From Caryophanales bacterium UBA3631 (GTDB lineage: Bacteria; Bacillota_I; Bacilli_A; RF39; UBA660), in the NCBI GenBank assembly GCA_002374055.1, contig DFLA01000012.1, forward strand, positions 1-17,046: DNA of 17,046 bases, read 5' to 3'. Every line of letters begins with the position of its first letter. Position 1 is the first letter of the stretch. The notes beneath the pieces are model-generated. The model searched no databases. It saw only the letters and a list, made by a program, of their open reading frames with translations, and was not told where the DNA came from. The translations under genes were made by a program, and so were the position numbers. Positions 7,211-14,741 of the stretch are shown piece after piece.

Positions 7211-8213
7211 AGTTATTTTTTGAATCATCTAGTTTTTTTATAAATTCTCTCATTTCTTTTTCAATAGTATCAGTTTCAATATTATGAATATAGTGTCCAC
7301 AATCAAGTTTTACTAATTTTGCATTAGGCATATCAGATGTATAATCAATTGCATAGCCACGCCATTTTTCTACAGCTTCTTTATCATTTGGATCACCATC
7401 ACCTAATGAAGTAAATATAAGCATTGGGATATCTGGTTTAGGATTTTCTGTTATTTTTTTACTTACTATTTGAGCATTTTCAATTGTTTCATTTTGAACT
7501 GTCTTATTAAGTATTCTTGCATACAAAATTGCTTTATATATATCTTTTTCTTTTTCTGTAAGCACACCAGTTTTAAATGCATCAAATGTTTCGTCACCAC
7601 TCAATGCTAACACTAATCTATAGACTCCCATATTATTTAATAATCTTGCTAGTTTATATTGTGATTCTACATTCATATCTTCCCACTCTAAATATTCTTT
7701 AGGATAACCCATATCTAATCCTATTATAGCTTCAACCTCTTCTGGATGTTCTATTTCCCATAACATTGCCTCAATTCCTGACATAGAATGTGGACATAAT
7801 ATATAAGGTCCTTCGATACCTGCTTTTTCAAGTGCTTCTCTATCTTGTCTTAATATCGTTTCAAAAGATCTTTCAGTGTCAACTGTATCACTAAATCCAT
7901 ATCCAAATTTTTCAATAACAACTATTTTATAGTCATTACTTAACTTAGAGTATAGTGGTTTAAAATCTAGAATTGGCGATACTGTTCCACTACCTGACAT
8001 AAATACTATTGTATGTTCTCCTTCACCTTCTGTGTATATACTCATTTTATGCCCATCAACTTCTACCATTTGTACTCCATCAAATGGTTCTAATAATTTC
8101 TTTTCCTTGCTTAACATAATTCTATGATATATAAACAATATCAATAAAAATAAAATCAATGCTGCTAATATTATAAGCAAAATTTTTCCTATAGTTTTTA
8201 ATACTTTCTTCAT
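7209..8213 (-). CDS. Membrane-anchored alpha/beta hydrolase
   Basis: A 334-residue alpha/beta-hydrolase-fold protein. Residues 8-29 form a single hydrophobic helix after a Lys-rich start, fitting a signal anchor with the enzyme domain outside the membrane. The oxyanion-side strand reads VFMSGSGT (70-77). The nucleophile elbow is CPHSMSG with Ser143, where Pro and Ser replace the glycines of the usual GHSMGG. The catalytic His is probably His307 in CGHYIHN; the acid is not certain. The substrate is unknown: esterase, lipase, peptidase or haloperoxidase-like are all open. A strong AGGAGGAT site supports the start. The early codons use TTG and AAG more than cls next door, and the plus strand looks less T-rich here, a weak hint of different origin. 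It has its own promoter and terminator. Confidence 0.85.
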   Translation of the reverse strand: MKKVLKTIGKILLIILAALILFLLILFIYHRIMLSKEKKLLEPFDGVQMVEVDGHKMSIYTEGEGEHTIVFMSGSGTVSPILDFKPLYSKLSNDYKIVVIEKFGYGFSDTVDTERSFETILRQDREALEKAGIEGPYILCPHSMSGIEAMLWEIEHPEEVEAIIGLDMGYPKEYLEWEDMNVESQYKLARLLNNMGVYRLVLALSGDETFDAFKTGVLTEKEKDIYKAILYARILNKTVQNETIENAQIVSKKITENPKPDIPMLIFTSLGDGDPNDKEAVEKWRGYAIDYTSDMPNAKLVKLDCGHYIHNIETDTIEKEMREFIKKLDDSKNN

Positions 8214-8233
8214 ATAATCCTCCTATGTTTTAT

Positions 8234-8263
8234 ATTATAACATATATTTAAATAATTTGACAA
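8234..8263 (-). promoter_or_regulatory. Extended -10 promoter of the alpha/beta hydrolase gene
   Basis: Minus-strand TTGTCA (8263-8258; 5 of 6), an 18-base spacer, and TGTTATAAT with -10 at 8239-8234. The leader is about 14 bases and carries AGGAGGAT. No terminator separates it from dinB, so some readthrough from dinB is likely. Confidence 0.7.
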
Positions 8264-8269
8264 TTATTA

Positions 8270-9469
8270 TTAATCTTTTAGTTTATTATTTTTGTATTTT
8301 TTATTAACTAGGGAGGCTTTTTTTATAATATTTCCATACTTTATATTTATTTTGTCTAATACTTTGTCAATTTCATGGTCTTCTTCTTGATCAAATATGG
8401 ATACTTGTTTTATCTTTTTTTCTGTTAAGTTATCTAGTCTTATTCCTATTAATCTTATGTCTTCATTGTTATATATTTCTTTTAGTATTTTTTTTGCATT
8501 TTTATATATTTCTGTTGAATCGTTTGTTGCTGTTTCTAGTTTCTTTTGATGTGAATATTTTTTAAATGTGTTATCTTTTAGTATTACTACTATTACGTTT
8601 GCATATTTGTTTTGTTTTCTTAGTCTTAATCCAACTTTTTCTGATAAAAATAGTAAGTATTCATTAAGTTTTGTTATATCGTTTATGTCTTTTTCTAATG
8701 TTATTTCATTTCCTATTCCTTTTGGTTCTGGTGGAATACTTATTACTTCTGAATTATCTATTCCATTTGCCCAATTAATCATGTGTTGTGCTTGATTTTT
8801 AAAATATGGATATAATATTTCTGGTGTTGTAGTAGCTAGGTCTTTTATTGTAAAAATTTTTAATTTATTTAATTTAGGTACTGTTTTTTTTCCTATTCCA
8901 AATAATTCTCCTACTTCTAATGGCCACATTTTTTCTTTTATTTCTTCTTCATATAATGTATGGATTTTATATGGTTTTGTAAAGTCTGATGCCATTTTGG
9001 CGCATAGTTTATTATTTGCTATTCCAATATTTACTGTAAATCCTAGTTCATCATATATTTCTTTTTGTAATTTTTTCGCAAAGTCTAATGGTTCTCCTTG
9101 CATTTTTCTTATTTTTGTATAGTCTAAATAGCATTCATCTACACTGGCTATTTCTATATCTGGTGTATATTTACTTATTAGTGTAAACATTTTATTGGAC
9201 ATTTCTTGATAGAATTTGAAATTAGGGGGATATGTTCTTAATACTTTGCATTTTTGTTTTGCTGTATATATTGTTTCTCCTGTTTTAATTCCAAGTTTTT
9301 TTGCTGGGGTTGATTTTGCTAGTACTATTCCTGATCTTGTTAATTCGCTTCCTCCTATTACTGCGTATGAGTTTCTTATATCGTATTTTGAACCATTTTT
9401 TAATAGGTATATTGCTGTCCAAGATAAAAATGCATTATTAACGTCTATATGCATAATTATTCTTTCCAT
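8270..9469 (-). CDS. dinB: DNA polymerase IV (Y-family translesion polymerase)
   Basis: A 399-residue low-fidelity polymerase that copies past damaged template bases. Palm catalytic residues are visible: Asp9 in MHIDVNN and Asp111-Glu112 in SVDECYLD. Phe14 is at the steric-gate position. A helix-hairpin-helix region (about residues 190-205) is followed by the little-finger domain. Near the C-terminus QVSIF (355-359) resembles the beta-clamp-binding consensus QLSLF, followed by a tail (KYGNIIKKAS) common in Clostridia-type DinB. ATG 9469 was chosen because AGGTGAT lies just upstream; the in-frame GTG at 9478 is part of that ribosome site. No LexA-type box was recognised. No terminator is seen after the stop. 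Confidence 0.92.
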   Translation of the reverse strand: MERIIMHIDVNNAFLSWTAIYLLKNGSKYDIRNSYAVIGGSELTRSGIVLAKSTPAKKLGIKTGETIYTAKQKCKVLRTYPPNFKFYQEMSNKMFTLISKYTPDIEIASVDECYLDYTKIRKMQGEPLDFAKKLQKEIYDELGFTVNIGIANNKLCAKMASDFTKPYKIHTLYEEEIKEKMWPLEVGELFGIGKKTVPKLNKLKIFTIKDLATTTPEILYPYFKNQAQHMINWANGIDNSEVISIPPEPKGIGNEITLEKDINDITKLNEYLLFLSEKVGLRLRKQNKYANVIVVILKDNTFKKYSHQKKLETATNDSTEIYKNAKKILKEIYNNEDIRLIGIRLDNLTEKKIKQVSIFDQEEDHEIDKVLDKINIKYGNIIKKASLVNKKYKNNKLKD

Positions 9470-9485
9470 TTGTATCACCTAGTTA

Positions 9486-9514
9486 ATTATAATACATTTG
9501 TTTGTGTTTGTAAA
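9486..9514 (-). promoter_or_regulatory. Sigma-A promoter of dinB
   Basis: Minus-strand TTTACA (9514-9509; 5 of 6), a 17-base spacer and TATAAT (9491-9486). The leader is about 10 bases, with AGGTGAT as the ribosome site. Confidence 0.7.
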
Positions 9515-9516
9515 TA

Positions 9517-9548
9517 TTTTAAAAGAATCAAGATATTTTCTTGATTCT
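9517..9548 (-). terminator. Terminator after the CPBP gene
   Basis: Minus-strand AGAATCAAGA (9548-9539) and TCTTGATTCT (9533-9524) make a perfect 10-bp stem around a 5-base loop. The T-tract is short (TTT then AAAA). The last two bases of the TAG stop (9549-9547) are in the 5' arm. Confidence 0.7.
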
Positions 9549-10350
9549 ATGTAGGTATTCCAAATATACAAAATCTTATAAAATCCACTATTCCGTGTGC
9601 TATCATAGCTGATGTGATATCTCTTTTTTTTTGTAAAATTGTAAATATTAGTCCGAATATTACTGTATATAGTATTATATATATTGGCCATGTTATTAAT
9701 GAATTTATAAAGTTTTCATTAAAGTATTCTGTCGTATGTGGGATAATATGTGGTATCATCATCATAAACCAACATGTGAAGTTTGCTTTTTTATTATCTT
9801 TTATTGTGCTTATAATTAATGTATAGAATACTGTTCTATACAGTATTTCTTCTCCTAGTGCTGGATTTAGTGAAAGTAATAATGCACTTATTATGTTTGG
9901 ATGATTTATTTCATTATTGTTTTTCATAAGTAAGTAATTTATTATTCCAAATATTATTCCAAAGGTTATTCCTATAAGTATTGTTTTTGTTATTTCTTTT
10001 GGTGTTTTTTCTTTTATAAATTTTAAACTTGTTTTTTCTTTATTAATTGTACTTATTACTGAACATATTCCTATAAAAAACAGTACTATGCTTACTATAC
10101 TATATATCCCAAAGCGTGGTATTGTTGAGAGTGAATATATTAATGTATAAATTATTGCATGTTTTAGTTGTTGTTTTTGTGGAAATTTATATTTTTTTAG
10201 CAACTTTATTGATATAAACAATGAGTATGCTTGTAATAATAGCCATGATAATTGGTTTTTATTGGTTTTTTCTTTTATTAATAAACATATCATTAAAAAA
10301 ATTATTGTATATATTAAAAATGATATCCATATATTTTTCTTATTTTTCAT
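9547..10350 (-). CDS. CPBP family intramembrane glutamic endopeptidase (Abi domain)
   Basis: A 267-residue polytopic membrane protein with roughly seven or eight hydrophobic helices. It carries the three CPBP motifs in order: Glu167-Glu168 with Arg172 (EEILYR), His201 in the PHIIPH stretch, and His252 with Asp256 (AHGIVDF). The family is related to the CAAX prenyl protease Rce1. Bacterial members cut membrane substrates or serve in bacteriocin self-immunity, and most have no known substrate. It stands alone between its own promoter and terminator with no bacteriocin gene nearby, so a specific role cannot be assigned. AAAGGAG upstream supports ATG 10350. Confidence 0.9.
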   Translation of the reverse strand: MKNKKNIWISFLIYTIIFLMICLLIKEKTNKNQLSWLLLQAYSLFISIKLLKKYKFPQKQQLKHAIIYTLIYSLSTIPRFGIYSIVSIVLFFIGICSVISTINKEKTSLKFIKEKTPKEITKTILIGITFGIIFGIINYLLMKNNNEINHPNIISALLLSLNPALGEEILYRTVFYTLIISTIKDNKKANFTCWFMMMIPHIIPHTTEYFNENFINSLITWPIYIILYTVIFGLIFTILQKKRDITSAMIAHGIVDFIRFCIFGIPT

Positions 10351-10377
10351 ATTGTTTCTCCTTTGTATTGTATTATA

Positions 10378-10407
10378 AATATATCATTTTTTATAATTAT
10401 ATGTCAA
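10378..10407 (-). promoter_or_regulatory. Promoter of the CPBP gene
   Basis: Minus-strand perfect -35 TTGACA (10407-10402), an 18-base spacer and TATATT (10383-10378; 5 of 6). It directly follows the ymfH terminator. Confidence 0.65.
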
Positions 10408-10412
10408 CATAT

Positions 10413-10439
10413 AAAAAACCTCTACTTTTTATGTAGGGG
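10413..10439 (-). terminator. Terminator after ymfH
   Basis: Minus-strand CCCCTAC (10439-10433) pairs with GTAGAGG (10425-10419) with one C-A mismatch around a 7-base loop, followed by six T (10418-10413). It begins at the base after the ymfH stop codon. Confidence 0.7.
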
Positions 10440-11708
10440 TTATTTTATTATAACAATACTTTTATTTGAAACATCTAATTTTTTTATTATATCTTCTGCT
10501 TTTTTATAGTTTAATTCTTTTGTAAATTCTATGTCATCTGTTTTTATTTCGTTATATTTTATTATATTGTTCATAATTTTTTCATTCATGCTGAAGATAT
10601 TGTCACTCATAAAAATATATGAGCTTATTGTATTTATTTTTTTTCTTTCAAATTCTTCTATTGTAATTTTTAAATTTTTTATTTTTTCATCAATTCTAGA
10701 TGCTAACGTTTCTGTTTTATCTGTTTCTCCTATTATTGTTAGTAGTATATGTTTATCTGTATATATGAATGTAAAGTCTAGATTGGATGTAATTATATTT
10801 TCTTGTTTTAATTGTTCATTTAGTATTGATGTTGTTCCTATATTAATGTCTGTTATTATTGATAGATACGCAAGTGCTTCTCTTATATCAATTCCTAATT
10901 TATTGTAATTAATTTTATAGTTTAATGTTATTTTTGGTACACTTACATCCATATTAATTATTTCGTATTCTTTTTCTACTTTATCTGGTTCATCATATTC
11001 TTTTTGTTTTATATTTTTAAATTTTTCGAATTTTTTATTATTTTGATTTTGTTTAATTATTTCTATTACTTCCCCTGGTTCTACATTTCCTGTTACTACT
11101 AAAAACATATTTCCTGGATTGTAAAATGTGTTATAGCATGTATATAGGTCTTCTTTTTTTATTTTTTGGACATTTTTTATATCACCTATTACTGGAATTT
11201 TTATAGGATGTTTTATGAAGCTGTTGAATATTCCTTTTTCATATATTACTGAATATGGGTCATCTTGATACATTTTTATTTCTTGTATTATTATTCCTTT
11301 TTCTTTTTCAACGTTTTGATCTGTAAAATATGGTTTTTGAACATAATCAAGTAGGAAGTTTATATTTTCTTTAAAAAATTCAGGTCCTGAAAAAAGGTAT
11401 GTTGTTTTATAGTTTGATGTATTTGCATTTGCGTCTGCTCCATTGTTTGAATATATTTCAAAAGGATCTCTACCGTCTTCCATTTCAAACATTTTGTGTT
11501 CTAGAAAATGCGCTATTCCAAGTGGAAATGATTTCATTTTTTTTTCGTTTAATGGTACAAATTCATCATTATTTGATCCATATTTTGTTGATAGTGTTGC
11601 ATATATATTGTTACAATTGTTCTTTGGTACTATATATATTTGTAGTCCATTTTCTAATGTTTCTTCATATACTTCTAGTTTTAATTTTTCTATTTCAGTT
11701 TTCTTCAT
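10440..11708 (-). CDS. ymfH: M16 family zinc metallopeptidase, active-type subunit (YmfH-like)
   Basis: A 422-residue M16 (pitrilysin/insulinase) peptidase with the inverted zinc motif HFLEH (His67, Glu70, His71) and a second Glu ligand near Glu143, at the usual distance. The C-terminal half keeps the fold but lacks the Arg/Tyr substrate-binding pair typical of M16 second domains: Lys301 and Thr307 stand at those places. It starts one base after the ymfF stop, with its GAAGGAG site inside the end of ymfF, so translation is probably coupled. The order matches the B. subtilis ymfF-ymfH pair. The related AlbE/AlbF act in bacteriocin processing, but here no peptide or radical-SAM gene is adjacent. 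Cytoplasmic; no signal peptide. Substrate unknown. Confidence 0.88.
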   Translation of the reverse strand: MKKTEIEKLKLEVYEETLENGLQIYIVPKNNCNNIYATLSTKYGSNNDEFVPLNEKKMKSFPLGIAHFLEHKMFEMEDGRDPFEIYSNNGADANANTSNYKTTYLFSGPEFFKENINFLLDYVQKPYFTDQNVEKEKGIIIQEIKMYQDDPYSVIYEKGIFNSFIKHPIKIPVIGDIKNVQKIKKEDLYTCYNTFYNPGNMFLVVTGNVEPGEVIEIIKQNQNNKKFEKFKNIKQKEYDEPDKVEKEYEIINMDVSVPKITLNYKINYNKLGIDIREALAYLSIITDINIGTTSILNEQLKQENIITSNLDFTFIYTDKHILLTIIGETDKTETLASRIDEKIKNLKITIEEFERKKINTISSYIFMSDNIFSMNEKIMNNIIKYNEIKTDDIEFTKELNYKKAEDIIKKLDVSNKSIVIIK

Positions 11709-11709
11709 T

Positions 11710-12966
11710 TTATTCTCCTTCTAATAAGAATATTGTATCAATATGTATTTTTTTTGCAACTTTCATTATGTCTTCTTTTGTAACTTTTTCTATTTCTTTT
11801 GTTCTTTTATCTAATGGATCATAGTTTAAGTATTCACAGCTTGTGTATGAATTTAGTATAGAGAATGCTGAATCTTCAACTTCTTTGAATGTATTTTTAT
11901 ATGTTATTATTCCTGCTTCTAAGTCTTTTTCTTCAAATTTTCCTTCTTGCATATTTTTTAGTTCTTGTTTTATTAATTTAATGCTTTTTTCAAAGTTTTC
12001 TCCATCTATTCCTGCTTTTATAATTAGTAGGTTAAACACTGGTTGATATATACTGTTTACGTTATAGCAAAGTGAATTTTTTTCTCTTAAATTCATAAAT
12101 AATTTTGAATTAGGACTTCCTCCTAGTATAAATGAATACATATTCATCACGTATTTTTGTTCAAATGGTGTTAGTTTGTCTAATTTACATCCTATATACA
12201 GTTTACTTTGTTCTAATTTTTGTTTTAGGTTTTGTGTTTTAGGTTTTCTTTTTATTTTTTTATGTAATACATAGTGTGATTCTGATGGTTTTTTTAGTGT
12301 ATTTATTTTTAGTTTTTTATTTATTATTTCTTTTATTTGTTGTTCTTTTATATTTCCTATTATAAATATGTCTATTAAGTCACTTTTTATTATTTCTTTA
12401 TAATATTCATATAAATTTTTTGGTGTTATGGCTTCTAAATCTTCTAAATATCCATCTGCATTTATTGCGTATGGGGCTTGTGGATCTATTGCTTCTAGCA
12501 TTTTATGCATTCCATATTTATCTGGATTTTCTTTTAGACATTCTATTTCTTGTTTTAATGATTTCATACATAAATCAAAGTTATTTTGATTAAATTGTTT
12601 ATTTTCTATATCTGGATTTAATATGAAGCTTAGTATAAATTCTAATGAATTTTCTAGTAATCCTTTTTCTGTGTATTCTTCATTTAGGAATGAGCTTTCA
12701 AAACTCATTATTGAGTAGTTTCCAGATATTGTTGAGGAGCTTCTGAGCATTAGGCCATATAGTTTCTCTGTTTCTATTTCTATTAATCTACTTGTTTTAT
12801 AAATTTCATTTGATTCAAGTAGTATTCTTGTTAGTAAGTTTCTTTTTGTTACTTCTTCTTTTTTTATTTTTCTTTTGAAGTTTATTCTTATACTAACTGT
12901 TTTAAATTTGTCTGTATTTATTAAATGAATATTGTATGCCCCATTTTGAATTTTTTTATAATTCAC
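11710..12966 (-). CDS. ymfF: M16 family protein lacking the zinc motif (YmfF-like partner)
   Basis: A 418-residue M16-fold protein. At the position of HxxEH the sequence reads NLLTRILLES (43-52), so the zinc site is absent. In contrast the second-domain motif is intact: LREKNSLCYN with Arg294 and Tyr301. This is the expected partner pattern of heterodimeric M16B enzymes, where one subunit supplies zinc and the other helps hold substrate. The start is a GTG at 12966 placed after AGAGGTGAT. It lies 40 bases downstream of deoD with no terminator between, so it is probably in the deoD transcript. It resembles B. subtilis YmfF, which is annotated as probably inactive. Confidence 0.85.
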   Translation of the reverse strand: MNYKKIQNGAYNIHLINTDKFKTVSIRINFKRKIKKEEVTKRNLLTRILLESNEIYKTSRLIEIETEKLYGLMLRSSSTISGNYSIMSFESSFLNEEYTEKGLLENSLEFILSFILNPDIENKQFNQNNFDLCMKSLKQEIECLKENPDKYGMHKMLEAIDPQAPYAINADGYLEDLEAITPKNLYEYYKEIIKSDLIDIFIIGNIKEQQIKEIINKKLKINTLKKPSESHYVLHKKIKRKPKTQNLKQKLEQSKLYIGCKLDKLTPFEQKYVMNMYSFILGGSPNSKLFMNLREKNSLCYNVNSIYQPVFNLLIIKAGIDGENFEKSIKLIKQELKNMQEGKFEEKDLEAGIITYKNTFKEVEDSAFSILNSYTSCEYLNYDPLDKRTKEIEKVTKEDIMKVAKKIHIDTIFLLEGE

Positions 12967-13006
12967 TTTATCACCTCTTTTTTTATTATGGTATTTTTTT
13001 CTTGTT

Positions 13007-13705
13007 TTATAATGATTTTAAAGCAAGTTCTATCATTTTATTAAATGAGTTTTGTCTTTCTTCTGATGTAGTTTCTTCTTTTGTTACTAAGCTATCTGAT
13101 ATAGTTAGTATACAAGCTGCTTTTTTTCCTAATACTTTTGCATTAGCAAAAAGTGCGAATGATTCCATTTCTACGCACATGCATCCGTATTTTTCATATA
13201 GTTCTTTATAGTTATTATTTTCTTTATAGAATACATCACTACTATGTACGTTTGCGATTGTTATTGGAATGTTGAACTCATTAGCTGCTTGTTTTATATA
13301 AAAGTTTAATGAGTCACTAGCGTACATCATATTGTCTTCACAACCATTTTGTGTTTTGGCGTAACTTGATTCTGAGTAGCAACCATTTACTAATACTACG
13401 TCATATAAGTTTAGGTCTTTTGTATATGCTCCTGCTGATCCTACTCTTATTATTTCATCTACATCATAGAATTTAAATAGTTCATATGAGTATATTCCTA
13501 TTGATGGCATTCCCATTCCTGATGCCATTACTGTAACTTCTTTTCCATTGTATTTACCAGTATATGCATACATATTTCTTACTCTGTTTACTAGTTTATA
13601 GTCACTCAAAAAGTTTTCTGCTATATATTTAGCTCTTAGCGGATCTCCTGGCATTATTACTGTTTTAGCAATTTCATTTTTTTTTGCTTCATTATGTGGT
13701 GTCAT
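13007..13705 (-). CDS. deoD: Purine-nucleoside phosphorylase, DeoD type
   Basis: A 232-residue enzyme that phosphorolyses purine ribo- and deoxyribonucleosides to base and (deoxy)ribose-1-phosphate for salvage. The DeoD active-site residues appear at the classical E. coli positions: His4, Gly20, Arg24, Arg43, Arg87, Ser90, Glu179-Met180-Glu181 and Asp204. PGDPLRAKYIAE and RVGSAGA are the family signatures. The length is normal and the active enzyme would be an oligomer. AAAGGAGA precedes ATG 13705. It is likely the first gene of a deoD-ymfF-ymfH transcript, a combination with no obvious functional logic. Confidence 0.95.
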   Translation of the reverse strand: MTPHNEAKKNEIAKTVIMPGDPLRAKYIAENFLSDYKLVNRVRNMYAYTGKYNGKEVTVMASGMGMPSIGIYSYELFKFYDVDEIIRVGSAGAYTKDLNLYDVVLVNGCYSESSYAKTQNGCEDNMMYASDSLNFYIKQAANEFNIPITIANVHSSDVFYKENNNYKELYEKYGCMCVEMESFALFANAKVLGKKAACILTISDSLVTKEETTSEERQNSFNKMIELALKSL

Positions 13706-13729
13706 ATTATCATTCTCCTTTATATTTTT

Positions 13730-13738
13730 AGTATATCA
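13730..13738 (-). promoter_or_regulatory. Possible extended -10 promoter of the deoD operon
   Basis: Minus-strand TGATATACT has the extended -10 form TGnTATACT (13738-13730), about 25 bases before the deoD ATG. No good -35 lies at 16-18 bases. Confidence 0.4.
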
Positions 13739-13801
13739 AATATATTAGTTGTAAATCTATGATTTTGATTAAGTTTTATTAAATTTAACGTTTAATTGAC
13801 T

Positions 13802-13829
13802 AAAAAAGAAGTATTAAGCAATACTTCTT
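13802..13829 (-). terminator. Terminator overlapping the stop codon of the 90-residue gene
   Basis: Minus-strand AAGAAGTATT (13829-13820) and AATACTTCTT (13815-13806) form a perfect 10-bp stem with a 4-base loop, then T (13807-13802). The stop codon (13816-13814) begins in the loop and ends in the 3' arm. The first nine stem bases are identical to those of the rnjB terminator. Confidence 0.8.
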
Positions 13830-14086
13830 CCATAAGTTTCTTGTTTTGTCATTATTATTTGATTTAGGTCATTTTCAAATGCTAGTTTTTCCTCATCATA
13901 GTTGTCTATTACATTTGGAAATGTTTCTTTTGGTTGTATATCTGTTTTTATTTCTTGTGCTTTTTCTGGTGTCATTATATGTTGAATTGAATTTACTATT
14001 TTGTGATTTATTTTTACACTCCAGCCTTTTTTTTCATTTGATTGTGAATAATAGTTTGCCTCATCAAGTATTTCCATCATTGTCAT
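13814..14086 (-). CDS. Small hypothetical protein, translationally coupled
   Basis: A 90-residue, soluble, acidic-to-neutral protein of no family I recognise. It has no membrane helix, signal peptide or Cys-rich motif. Its ATG overlaps the upstream stop codon by one base (TAATG), and GGGGTGA lies within the end of the upstream gene, so its translation is probably coupled to the 181-residue protein and the two products may act together. ATGs at codons 3 and 4 are alternative starts, but the ribosome-site spacing suits the first. The gene ends inside its own terminator hairpin. Confidence 0.7.
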   Translation of the reverse strand: MTMMEILDEANYYSQSNEKKGWSVKINHKIVNSIQHIMTPEKAQEIKTDIQPKETFPNVIDNYDEEKLAFENDLNQIIMTKQETYGRSIA

Positions 14087-14631
14087 TAAAATTTCACCCC
14101 TGCTTCCATTAATTTGTTTAATAAAAATTTTGAATCGTTATTGAAGTATGCATATAACATATTTTCAAATCCTACTATTGTTATTATTAAATTTGTCATT
14201 ATTGCTTCGTCTGGATATAGTAGTAATTCTTTATTGTTTCCTACTAGGTAGTTTGCAATTATTTCTGTAAATCCAACATTTAGTGCTAAAAATCTATTGT
14301 CTGTATTGAATCCTACTTGATTATCTGTTGCTGTTATTATATTTAAAATTTCAAACATCATTACATGTTTTACGTCATAGTCTTTGTTTATTTCATCTGT
14401 ATTAAAGTATAGTATATTCTTTTTAAAGCTATAATTTGATATATGACTTTTTTCGAATTTTGATGTTTTTTCTATTTTTAATGTTTTTAATCTTTTATTT
14501 AAATTTTCTAAGTTTACTGTTGGAAAATTATTATGGAATATAACTATTAATTCAAATATTCCATCTCCAACTTCTTTTGAAATATTTTTATTTTCTTGTA
14601 AAGAAGTTTTTATATTATCCATTATATCCAT
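14086..14631 (-). CDS. Hypothetical protein, possibly a metallopeptidase-like fold without zinc ligands
   Basis: A 181-residue protein not assignable to a named family. The stretch from about 80 to 130 (HVMMFEILNI, then GFNTDNRFLALN and VGFTEIIANYLVG) resembles the layout of small gluzincin metallopeptidases found in many uncultured Firmicutes, where HELLH is followed by a G-NEG-TE block. Here HExxH would be FEILN (93-97) and NEG would be NVG (118-120), so His ligands are missing. That comparison is my recall of patterns, not an alignment. ATG 14631 was preferred over 14649 because GGTGAT lies just before it, as in dinB and ymfF. No clear promoter was found upstream. It overlaps the 90-residue gene by one base. 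Confidence 0.7.
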   Translation of the reverse strand: MDIMDNIKTSLQENKNISKEVGDGIFELIVIFHNNFPTVNLENLNKRLKTLKIEKTSKFEKSHISNYSFKKNILYFNTDEINKDYDVKHVMMFEILNIITATDNQVGFNTDNRFLALNVGFTEIIANYLVGNNKELLLYPDEAIMTNLIITIVGFENMLYAYFNNDSKFLLNKLMEAGVKF

Positions 14632-14713
14632 ATAATCACCCAATATCATATTATCATATTTTTTTTAAAAAATCTATAATTTAGAGTAAAATATATTTTT
14701 TAATATTTTGCAT

Positions 14714-14738
14714 AAAAAAAGAACCTTTTCAGATTCTT
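14714..14738 (-). terminator. Terminator after the YgjV-type gene
   Basis: Minus-strand AAGAATC (14738-14732) pairs with GGTTCTT (14725-14719) with one G-U pair around a 6-base loop, and a run of T follows (14720-14714). It lies 4 bases past the stop codon. Confidence 0.75.
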
Positions 14739-14741
14739 ATG

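Noticed and set aside
9479..9691. 70-codon minus-strand frame overlapping the start of the CPBP terminator region
   Set aside because: It reads the CPBP 3' end in another frame and crosses its terminator and the dinB promoter; no ribosome site or motif.
9547..13705. Bacteriocin processing/immunity cluster from the CPBP protease plus the M16 pair
   Set aside because: CPBP and AlbE/AlbF-like proteins can occur in such clusters, but no precursor peptide, radical-SAM enzyme or ABC exporter is present, and a terminator and promoter separate the CPBP gene from ymfH.
13814..14631. Toxin-antitoxin system for the coupled small gene pair
   Set aside because: Overlap and small size fit, but neither protein has a recognisable toxin or DNA-binding antitoxin motif, so the call would rest on arrangement alone.
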